Assembly: GCF_003353055.1 (NCBI RefSeq)
Contig: NZ_QKWJ01000059.1
Coordinates: forward strand, 1-46,730
Origin: Cupriavidus lacunae
Lineage (GTDB): Bacteria; Pseudomonadota; Gammaproteobacteria; Burkholderiales; Burkholderiaceae
Direction of reading: 5' to 3'
Length of the DNA: 46,730 nucleotides
Made by a program: the position numbers and the translations under genes. The notes beneath the pieces were generated by a model. That model saw only the letters and a program-made list of their open reading frames with translations. It was not told where the DNA came from and made no database searches. Numbering within the stretch: the stretch's first letter is position 1; every line of letters begins with the position of its first letter. This document shows, piece after piece, positions 7,659 to 14,389 of this stretch.

Positions 7659-9029
7659 TCAGACCTCCTCATAGCGGATGGGGTGCAGTTCAAGCGGATG
7701 GTCCAGTTCCACCACGTGGTTCAGCACGAATTGATAGGCTTCGCCCAGGCTCCAGAAGTGGGGGGCGATGGGAAACGCGAGGTTGGAGAGCAAGCCCTCC
7801 CACTGCGGGACCGAGTGGTGCAGCACCATGTGCGCCGCCTGCCCGGCAATCGCGTAGGCAACCTCCTGGGTCTGCGCCAGCGAGACCATCAGCAGGCCGA
7901 CCTCGTTGCCGATGCGCTCCGGATACGGCTCACGGTCGCCGAGCACGCCGTTCTTGCCGTAGATCTTGTAGTCGATACGGTACTGGCCTCGGATCGACGG
8001 ACCGAAGACGCCCTCCACGTTCTCGGCGATATGCGCCTTCAGGCCGTCGAACCAGCCTTCGAACTGCTCGAGAATGACCGGATCCCGCACGCCGCCCAGC
8101 ACCATCGCCCGGTAGCCGATCTTGCGAGCGCCCTCCAGCTTGACCGTATAGGGCCGGGGGTGGAACCTGCTGCCGGTCACGCGCACCATGCGGTCGGTGA
8201 CCGCCTCGTACTTCGCCTCGGTCAGGTCCATCTCGCCGCCGGGTTCGAGCATCCGGTAAGGATCGGCTGTCTCGTACAGCGCGTGCGCCGCGACGCTCAG
8301 CGGCGAGCATTGCTGCGTCGGGCTGACCGGCTCGAGCGTGAAATGCTCATCGGTGATGGTGCAGATCATGCCTTCGGGCTTGTCCATCTTGACCACCGAC
8401 GCCCCGCCGCACTCCATGATCTTGGCGGCGTGCCAGGCCAGCCCCGCGGGAAAGCCCCGCGCCACCGGGATGGCGGCGAAGATCGCGGCATCGGTGGAGC
8501 GGCCCGCAAGCACGACGTCCGCGCCGCCTTCCAAGGCGGCAACGTAGGCTTCCGCGCCCATCATCGCGACGATGTGGTCGGCCTCCTGCAAGACTTCCTC
8601 GTCGAGGGGCGGGGCCGGATCGAGCGCGCGGATCTTGCCCTCACGATACTTGCGCAGCAGCAGTTCGCGAGGCGGCTCGGACTCGATGATCGCCACGCGG
8701 AAGCGCAACCCCTCTTCCTGCGCGATCTCGCGCACGATCTCGCGCACCCAGTTGAGGTTCCAGTTGCCGCCGCTGCCGCCGCACGAGCCGATCAGCAAGG
8801 GCACGTCGATGGAGCGGACGCCGGTGATGAGAATGCGCAGGTCGCGTTTGACCGCCGCCCGCGAGAAGAACGGTTTGTTGCCGCCTAGATTAGCGGGACC
8901 GCCGTCGGTAGACCCCGCGTCACAGCCGATGAACGCGAGGTCGGGCGACAGCGCTGCGCGGAAATGATCTTCCGAAAAACCGACGCCGAGAACGCCGGTG
9001 GGCGACAGGTACCGGATCTGTCGTGTCAT
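7659..9029 (-). CDS. DUF1446 / acyclic terpene utilization AtuA-like protein
   Basis: The 456-residue protein starts MTRQIRYLSPTGVLG, with the family's 'PDLAFIGCDAGSTDGGPA' N-terminal block, 'LLIGSCGGSGGN', 'VVLAGRSTDAAIFAAIP' and 'GARKIGYRAMVLGGVRDP'. AtuA was named from the Pseudomonas citronellol/geraniol cluster, but most DUF1446 members have no assigned reaction and occur in unrelated organic-acid operons. GGAGG precedes the ATG at 9029. It is the promoter-proximal gene of the eight-gene operon and is divergent from the MarR gene. No other terpene-pathway genes are visible, so the family name should not be taken as the substrate. Confidence 0.85.
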   Translation of the reverse strand: MTRQIRYLSPTGVLGVGFSEDHFRAALSPDLAFIGCDAGSTDGGPANLGGNKPFFSRAAVKRDLRILITGVRSIDVPLLIGSCGGSGGNWNLNWVREIVREIAQEEGLRFRVAIIESEPPRELLLRKYREGKIRALDPAPPLDEEVLQEADHIVAMMGAEAYVAALEGGADVVLAGRSTDAAIFAAIPVARGFPAGLAWHAAKIMECGGASVVKMDKPEGMICTITDEHFTLEPVSPTQQCSPLSVAAHALYETADPYRMLEPGGEMDLTEAKYEAVTDRMVRVTGSRFHPRPYTVKLEGARKIGYRAMVLGGVRDPVILEQFEGWFDGLKAHIAENVEGVFGPSIRGQYRIDYKIYGKNGVLGDREPYPERIGNEVGLLMVSLAQTQEVAYAIAGQAAHMVLHHSVPQWEGLLSNLAFPIAPHFWSLGEAYQFVLNHVVELDHPLELHPIRYEEV

Positions 9030-9058
9030 GAGAGGTGCCTCCGGATATAAATCATCTG

Positions 9059-9084
9059 TTATCAATATCAAATGTTAATGATAA
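9059..9084. promoter_or_regulatory. AT-rich promoter segment with TTATCA/TGATAA inverted repeat
   Basis: TTATCA (9059-9064) and TGATAA (9079-9084) are inverted 14 bases apart inside an AT-rich stretch 30-55 bases upstream of the DUF1446 start. This is where the operon promoter should be. TGATA/TATCA half-sites recur at 9172-9187 and 9203-9209. Individual -35 and -10 boxes could not be fixed with confidence. Confidence 0.35.
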
Positions 9085-9171
9085 ATCAAAAAAAATGCAC
9101 AATGCTGCTCCTAACCGATCGCACAAGGGGACAGCGTGCAACCAGAGAGCCATGCAGCACGTGCTGGAAGT

Positions 9172-9208
9172 TGATAGAATGGTATCACTAACAAACGTTA
9201 CCGATATC
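9172..9208. promoter_or_regulatory. Candidate MarR operator in divergent promoter
   Basis: Two overlapping dyads lie here. TGATA-N6-TATCA spans 9172-9187. A 28-base imperfect dyad spans 9181-9208, with centre TAAC-AAAC-GTTA (9189-9200) and 9 of 12 bases matching in each arm. MarR proteins usually bind 16-20-base palindromes between their own gene and the genes they control. The same TAAC-N4-GTTA core is found before the porin gene. Binding is inferred, not shown. Confidence 0.45.
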
Positions 9209-9279
9209 AGTGGTTACCCTGGCCCACCCAGCGCCGGGGCACAGAGCACAATCGCGAGGCTTCACCGCCAGCATATAAC

Positions 9280-9822
9280 GTGAACATGAACAAGCCTATT
9301 TCGAAGACAACTACAGTCAGCACAGCCATCCGCGCCATGGGCGACGAGGATGCCAAGCGTGACCGGGCACGCCCATCCGTCCTGATGCCGGACATGGTGG
9401 GATTTCGACTACTGAAGCTGTCGAACCTGATCAGCCGCCCATTCTTCTCCGACTTCGCGCGGCAGCATGAACTCTCTTTGAATGAGTGGCGTGCGATCGT
9501 GGTGTTGGCCGGCCAGCCCGGAAGCGCTGCCCAAGACATTGCCGCGGCGACCGGCCTGCATCCCATGAACGTCAGTCGTGCCGTCATCAACTTGCGCAAG
9601 GCCGGTTTGGTCGAAGAGGCGCGCGATCCGGAGAATCACCGCCGCGTTCTCTTGTGGCTGACCCGCACCGGCAAACACAAATTTGACGAGATCTCTCCTC
9701 GGGCCGAAGGCGACGCACGACGACTGATCAACGCGCTCACCGAAGAGGAGGTAGCCGTCTTCAGTACCCTAGTCGACAAGCTGATCGCGCGAGCAGAGGA
9801 GATGGCGGCACAGGAGCAGTAG
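9280..9822 (+). CDS. MarR-family transcriptional regulator
   Basis: The 180-residue protein has a winged-helix core: 'LSLNEWRAIVVLAGQPGSAAQDIAAATGLHPMNVSRAVINLRKAGLVEEARDPENHRRVLLWLT', with the recognition helix around HPMNVSRAV and the wing at RDPENHRRVLL. Long N- and C-terminal helices form the dimer. It starts at GTG 9280 or ATG 9286; both share the frame and neither has a strong ribosome site. It is divergent from the DUF1446 operon across 250 bases and is the obvious ligand-responsive controller, probably a repressor. Confidence 0.88.
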   Translation: MNMNKPISKTTTVSTAIRAMGDEDAKRDRARPSVLMPDMVGFRLLKLSNLISRPFFSDFARQHELSLNEWRAIVVLAGQPGSAAQDIAAATGLHPMNVSRAVINLRKAGLVEEARDPENHRRVLLWLTRTGKHKFDEISPRAEGDARRLINALTEEEVAVFSTLVDKLIARAEEMAAQEQ

Positions 9823-10449
9823 CCCTTTACAGCGCACGATACAGGCACGACGGCAGCAGGCCTGTACGACCTTGGCCTACCCGTCGGCCACTTGTTTGCT
9901 GATTAACTCGACGGGGTTGACGGCTGTAATCTTCGGAACCGGTCGTTGCAGTCGCCGCCCTAGTCTGAATGGCGGCTTAGGGCCCGAGAGCGGCCGAGCG
10001 AAAGGCGGTCGCCCCGAGCCGGGCCCAATTGGGCCGAGCAGCAGCCCGGACAGGGCACATGCCATGCCCAGTCGATGGCACATCACACCAGCACCCTGGG
10101 CGACTTTCACGACCGTGACCATGAGCCAATCATGAAATGATCTGTTCCAACGTTTGCCCCTTATGGTTCGCCTTGGTCAGTCCCATTGCTGCCAGGGTGC
10201 CGAGAACGCTGGCCAGGAGGGTTGCGAGAGGCCGCGACGACGAAGCGATGTACCTGTTCTTTGCAAAGCTCGGATTGGCGAATACCTATATCGGGCTGGT
10301 CCCTGGCCTCGCGGCACTTGGCGCGCCGTTTGAATCGGTCTCGAAGTAGGAAAGACAAAGCGCGACCTGCAGAAATGGACGCCGTTTCAAGTGGCCAGCC
10401 GAATCTGGAAGCAGCGCCAAGCGCCAGTTCGCCGATCGTTGAAAGCCGA
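9823..10449. other. Decayed intergenic zone between MarR gene and Bug gene
   Basis: No intact gene is visible in 627 bases. Just after the MarR stop is a 7-base hairpin (TACAGGC 9840-9846 / GCCTGTA 9860-9866) without a T-tract, a weak terminator candidate. Bases 9960-10035 resemble degenerate non-coding sequence and contain the perfect palindrome GGCCCAATTGGGCC (10022-10035). An ABC-permease-like remnant follows (10236-10349). Confidence 0.5.
10236..10349 (+). pseudogene. ABC transporter permease remnant (PotC-like fragment)
   Basis: The end of an open frame reads EAMYLFFAKLGLANTYIGLV, then PGLAALGAPFESVSK and stop. This resembles the membrane segment 'YxFFAKLGLANTxxGLVLGHxALxxPF' of spermidine/putrescine-type ABC permeases. 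The conserved permease loop and the rest of the protein are absent, and the upstream part of the frame does not look like protein. It is most likely a leftover of a deleted transporter gene. The match is by eye and short. Confidence 0.4.
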
Positions 10450-11454
10450 TCAATCGATCGTGATACCTGTTGCCTTCACTGCCGGAGCCCACTGCGCTAG
10501 CCCGTCTGCCGTGCGCTTGGCCAGCTCTTCCGGTGTGCCTGGTCTCGGCTCATATCCCATCGCTCTGAGCCGTTCCCGCACTTCGCGCATGGCCAGCACC
10601 TTGTGCAACGCGTCGTTCCATGCGATCACGACCCGGCGAGGCGTATTCGCCGGCGCATACATGCCATTAAAACCCGCACCAGTGCATTTGGCGCAACCGA
10701 GTTCGTGGAAGGTCGGAACCTCCGGCACCTGCGTCGCGCGCTCCGCCGAGGACACAGCCAGGATACGGATCTTCCCGGATCGATGGTATTCAATCATGCT
10801 GCCAAGCAGGCCATCGATACCAGCACTGACCTGGCCACCAATAAGATTGGTCATCAGTGGGGGGGCCCCTGGGAACGGGACGTCGACAAATGGAATACCC
10901 CATGTCTTCGCAAGCATCAACCCGAACAGATGATGCGGACTGCCGATGGCAGAATAGCCGATGGCTGCGCCGCCGGGCTGCTTCGCCGCCCAATCCTTGT
11001 ATTCGCCCAACCTCTTGAATGGTGATTGCGACGCAGTGAAAAACGCGAAATAGTACTCGGCGACCGTACTGATTGGCGTTAGATCTTTCTGCGGATCGTA
11101 GCTGAGCTTCCTCGCCATCAGCGGATAGAACACCGTGAGCGCGTCCGGACCTAGCATCACCACGCTGCCATCGGCTGGCGAGCCTTTAAGGCTGGCGACG
11201 GCGACGCGACCGCCGGCGCCTGGCCGGTTTTCCACTAGCACCGGCCGCTTGAGTTCGTCCTTGAGCTTGTCGGCAAGCACGCGGGCCAGCACGTCGAAGG
11301 GTCCGCCGGCGGAAAAGCCGACGATGATCTTCGCCGGCTGTACGCCGGACTGGGCCCGCGCCGTTCCGGGAACCACCATCGTCCCGGCCGACAGCAACAC
11401 GGCTGCGGCCGCAAGTGCATGGCCGCAGGCAGTTCGAGGTATTGCGCGCATCAT
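10450..11454 (-). CDS. Bug-family tripartite tricarboxylate transporter substrate-binding protein (TctC)
   Basis: The 334-residue periplasmic binding protein has a cleavable signal (hydrophobic AAAAVLLSAG, cleavage near ARAQS). Family blocks are 'KIIVGFSAGGPFDVLARVLADKL', 'VENRPGAGGRVAVASL', 'VPFPGAPPLMTNLIGGQVSAGID' and 'VPEVPTFHELG'. AAAGGAGAC precedes two adjacent ATGs (11454, 11451); the second has the better spacing. It lies 121 bases after the aldolase gene in the same orientation, so it may be the last gene of the meta-pathway operon. No TctA or TctB membrane gene is present nearby, so its transporter partner must be encoded elsewhere or it may act as a sensor. Confidence 0.88.
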   Translation of the reverse strand: MMRAIPRTACGHALAAAAVLLSAGTMVVPGTARAQSGVQPAKIIVGFSAGGPFDVLARVLADKLKDELKRPVLVENRPGAGGRVAVASLKGSPADGSVVMLGPDALTVFYPLMARKLSYDPQKDLTPISTVAEYYFAFFTASQSPFKRLGEYKDWAAKQPGGAAIGYSAIGSPHHLFGLMLAKTWGIPFVDVPFPGAPPLMTNLIGGQVSAGIDGLLGSMIEYHRSGKIRILAVSSAERATQVPEVPTFHELGCAKCTGAGFNGMYAPANTPRRVVIAWNDALHKVLAMREVRERLRAMGYEPRPGTPEELAKRTADGLAQWAPAVKATGITID

Positions 11455-11575
11455 GTCTCCTTTGTGATCTTTCGCTCGGTATTTGATAGCGGCGTTATGA
11501 GCGCCATCCCCAGGTCAGAGTGCGCGAGTTACCGCGCACGCTATCCGAGTCCTCTCAGGTGCGCTCTGTCACTAC

Positions 11576-12589
11576 TCAAGCGTTGAGCAGATCGAGTGCC
11601 ACATCCACGATCATGTCTTCCTGCCCGCCCACCATCCGCCGGCGCCCCAACTCGACCAGCACGTCAACGGTCTTGAGGCCGTACTTCTTCGCTGCCGCCT
11701 CGCTGTGGCGCAGGAAGCTGGAATAGACGCCGGCATAGCCCAACGCCAGCGTCTCGCGGTCAACGCGCACCGGCCGGTCCTGCAGCGGACGCACGATATC
11801 GTCGGCTGCATCCATCAGCTTGTACAGGTCGCAGCCGTGGTTCCACCCCATGCGCTCCGCCGCCGCGATAAAGACTTCCAGGGGCGCATTGCCGGCGCCA
11901 GCACCCATGCCGGCAAGGCTGGCGTCAACGCGGTCGCAGCCCTCCTCCACCGCCACGATGCTGTTGGCCACACCCAGGCTCAGGTTGTGGTGGGCATGCA
12001 TGCCGGTCTGCGTCTCCGGCTTCAGCACATCCTTGAAGGCGCGGAAGCGGTCGCGGACATCATTCATGGTCAGCGCGCCGCCCGAATCCACCACATAGCA
12101 ACAAGTGGCGCCGTAGCCTTCCATCAACTTGGCCTGCGCGGCGAGGTCCTGCGGTGTGGTCATGTGGCTCATCATCAGGAAGCCGACCGCCTCCATGCCC
12201 AGGTGACGGGCATACTCGATATGCTGCCGCGAGACGTCCGCCTCGGTGCAATGCGTGGCCACGCGAACAATGCGCGCGCCGGCGTTATAGGCATCCTTAA
12301 GGTCGTGGACCGTGCCGATTCCGGGCAGCAGCAAGGTGGCGATCCTGGCGTGCTTGACTACGCTGGCAGCCGCTTCGATCCATTCCAGATCGCTGTGGGC
12401 GCCGAACCCGTAGTTGAAGCTCGATCCTTGCAGGCCGTCGCCATGAGCCACTTCGATCGAATCGACCTTGGCGTCATCCAGCGCTTTGGCGATTTGCCGC
12501 GCCTGCTCCACGCTGTATTGATGGCGGATCGCGTGGCTGCCGTCGCGCAGCGTCACATCGGAAATGTAGATCTTCTTTTGGCCATGCAT
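11576..12589 (-). CDS. mhpE: 4-hydroxy-2-oxovalerate aldolase
   Basis: The 337-residue enzyme splits 4-hydroxy-2-oxovalerate to pyruvate and acetaldehyde. It shows the HMGL-like TIM barrel with 'DVTLRDGSHAIRHQ' (catalytic Arg15-Asp16, His19), the metal-binding 'GMHAHHNLSLG', and the C-terminal communication domain ending 'VGGQEDMIVDVALDLL'. Length matches DmpG/BphI/MhpE (about 340). It is encoded 28 bases after the acetaldehyde dehydrogenase gene, with which it normally forms a substrate-channelling complex. It is the last catalytic step of the meta-cleavage operon. Confidence 0.95.
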   Translation of the reverse strand: MHGQKKIYISDVTLRDGSHAIRHQYSVEQARQIAKALDDAKVDSIEVAHGDGLQGSSFNYGFGAHSDLEWIEAAASVVKHARIATLLLPGIGTVHDLKDAYNAGARIVRVATHCTEADVSRQHIEYARHLGMEAVGFLMMSHMTTPQDLAAQAKLMEGYGATCCYVVDSGGALTMNDVRDRFRAFKDVLKPETQTGMHAHHNLSLGVANSIVAVEEGCDRVDASLAGMGAGAGNAPLEVFIAAAERMGWNHGCDLYKLMDAADDIVRPLQDRPVRVDRETLALGYAGVYSSFLRHSEAAAKKYGLKTVDVLVELGRRRMVGGQEDMIVDVALDLLNA

Positions 12590-12617
12590 GGCAGGTACTC
12601 CTTATCGTGGCAGTGGG

Positions 12618-13574
12618 TCAGGCTGCGGCGCGTTGCGCAAGCGTGGCGCCAGCCATCCGCTCCGCGATGGTCAGCGCGGCGCTGGTCATGATGTCGAGGT
12701 TGCCGGCATAGGCCGGCAGATAGTGGGCCGCGCCTTCCACCTCCAGGAACACCGAGGTCTTGAGCCCGCTCACCCGGCCCACGCCTGGCACCACCAGCGG
12801 CGCGTCCGCCGGGATACGGTCGAACTGCACCTTCTGCTTGAGGCGATAGCCGGGCACATACTGCTGCACCGCGGCAGCCATGGCTTCGATCGACGCGGCG
12901 ATGGCATTCTCTTCCGCCATTTCGCTCAGGCAATACACCGTGTCGCGCATGATCAGCGGCGGCTCGGCGGGATTGAGCACGATGATGGCCTTGCCCTTCC
13001 CGGCCCCGCCAATCGCTTCGATCGCCTTCGAAGTCGTCTCGGTGAACTCGTCGATATTGGCGCGCGTGCCGGGGCCCGCGCTCTTGCTGGAAATGCTGGC
13101 CACGATCTCGGCATACAGCACCGGCGCCACGCGCGATACTGCAGCCACCATGGGAATGGTGGCCTGCCCGCCGCAGGTGACCATATTGACGTTATGCGCG
13201 TCGAGGTGGGCGTCGCCGTTGACCACCGGGATGCAGTACGGGCCGATTGCCGCCGGTGTCAGGTCGATCATGCGCAGCGACGGGCGCAGCCCGCGCAGGT
13301 ACGCGTCGTTCTTCACGTGCGCGCCGGCGCTGGTGGCATCGAACACGATGTCGATGTCGCTGAACACCGGCAGGCGCGTCAGGCCTTCCACACCTTCATG
13401 GGTGGTCGCCACACCAAGGCGCGCGGCGCGTGCTAGGCCATCGGATGCAGGGTCGATGCCCACCATCGCGCCCAGTTCGATATGCGCGCCGTGGCGCAGG
13501 ATCTTGATCATCAGATCCGTGCCGATGTTTCCGGAACCAATAATGGCGGCTTTGAGCCTGTATGTGGTTTGCAT
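12618..13574 (-). CDS. mhpF: Acetaldehyde dehydrogenase (acylating)
   Basis: The 318-residue enzyme converts acetaldehyde, NAD+ and CoA to acetyl-CoA. The Rossmann motif AAIIGSGNIGTD (residues 9-20) and the catalytic Cys134 in 'NMVTCGGQATIPM' are clear, with 'NPAEPPLIMRDTVYC' and 'VPGVGRVSGLKTSVFLEVEGAAHYLP' typical of DmpF/BphJ/MhpF. Length is normal. It stands directly upstream of the aldolase gene and 21 bases after the hydratase gene, giving the standard lower-pathway order hydratase, dehydrogenase, aldolase. Confidence 0.95.
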   Translation of the reverse strand: MQTTYRLKAAIIGSGNIGTDLMIKILRHGAHIELGAMVGIDPASDGLARAARLGVATTHEGVEGLTRLPVFSDIDIVFDATSAGAHVKNDAYLRGLRPSLRMIDLTPAAIGPYCIPVVNGDAHLDAHNVNMVTCGGQATIPMVAAVSRVAPVLYAEIVASISSKSAGPGTRANIDEFTETTSKAIEAIGGAGKGKAIIVLNPAEPPLIMRDTVYCLSEMAEENAIAASIEAMAAAVQQYVPGYRLKQKVQFDRIPADAPLVVPGVGRVSGLKTSVFLEVEGAAHYLPAYAGNLDIMTSAALTIAERMAGATLAQRAAA

Positions 13575-13595
13575 TTATTTGCGCTCCCGCAAAAA

Positions 13596-14378
13596 TCAAG
13601 AAAATCGCACAGAACAGCCGCCGACGCCACCAATCGACACGTGGAGACTGTCGCCGGACTGGACGGGTACCATCGCGGCAAGGGAACCGGAAAGGACAAT
13701 TTCGCCAGCCTGCAACGGCATACCCAGTCTTCCCATCGTGTTGGCCAGCCAGGCAACTGCATTTGCCGGGGAGTTCAACGCGGCAGCGCCTGCACCGGTC
13801 GCAACGACGCTGCCATTGCGCTCCAGTACCATTCCGCAGGTTCGCAAGTCGAGCGCGCGCGGATCCACCAATTGGCTACCGAGCACGAACAACCCACACG
13901 ACGCGTTGTCAGCCACGGTGTCCTGGATCTTGATCTTCCAGTCCCGTATCCGCGAATCGACGATCTCGAAGCAGGCCATCACGCCCTCGGTCGCACGTAA
14001 CACGTCAGCGACCGAAATACCCGGCCCGCACAGGTCATGCTTGAGAACAAACGCGATTTCCCCTTCGGCCTTCGGTTGAATAAGACGGCGCATGTCGATG
14101 GCATCACCCTCCGGCACAAGCATCTTGTCAAGCAGGAATCCGAAGTCAGGCTGATCCACGCCCAGCATAGCCATCACAGCCTCGCTGGTCACGCCGACCT
14201 TCTTTCCGATCACGCGGGCACCCTGGGCTCGTTCGAGCTCAATCACGTGTTGCTGGATGCGATATGCGTCTTCGATTGTCAAGTCTGGATACCGCGATGA
14301 GATCGGATCGACCACCGTACCGCTGCTCACGGCCCGGAAGAGCTCGTCACCCAGGGAAGCAATCAGAGAAGTTTGCAT
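13596..14378 (-). CDS. mhpD: 2-oxopent-4-enoate hydratase (2-keto-4-pentenoate hydratase)
   Basis: The 260-residue FAA-hydrolase-fold enzyme hydrates 2-hydroxypenta-2,4-dienoate to 4-hydroxy-2-oxovalerate. Visible blocks are 'VIGKKVGVTSEAVMAMLGVDQPDFGFLL', the acidic metal site 'PKAEGEIAFVL' and 'CFEIVDSRI', and 'NSPANAVAWLANTMGRLG'. ATG 14378 is preferred over an in-frame TTG at 14393, which has no ribosome site. It follows the RND permease stop by 11 bases, so the transport genes and the lower pathway are on one transcript. Confidence 0.93.
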   Translation of the reverse strand: MQTSLIASLGDELFRAVSSGTVVDPISSRYPDLTIEDAYRIQQHVIELERAQGARVIGKKVGVTSEAVMAMLGVDQPDFGFLLDKMLVPEGDAIDMRRLIQPKAEGEIAFVLKHDLCGPGISVADVLRATEGVMACFEIVDSRIRDWKIKIQDTVADNASCGLFVLGSQLVDPRALDLRTCGMVLERNGSVVATGAGAAALNSPANAVAWLANTMGRLGMPLQAGEIVLSGSLAAMVPVQSGDSLHVSIGGVGGCSVRFS

Positions 14379-14389
14379 GGAATGCTGTC

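Noticed and set aside
7617..8888. Plus-strand open frame of 423 codons
   Set aside because: Antisense shadow of the DUF1446 gene, with no start signal or family motif.
7659..9029. Terpene (citronellol/geraniol) catabolism from the AtuA name
   Set aside because: No geranyl-CoA carboxylase, isohexenylglutaconyl-CoA hydratase or other atu genes occur. The family name alone is not evidence for the substrate.
10022..10035. Perfect palindrome GGCCCAATTGGGCC as an operator
   Set aside because: It lies in decayed GC-rich DNA far from any promoter and 400 bases beyond the end of the nearest gene on each side, so chance is the simpler explanation.
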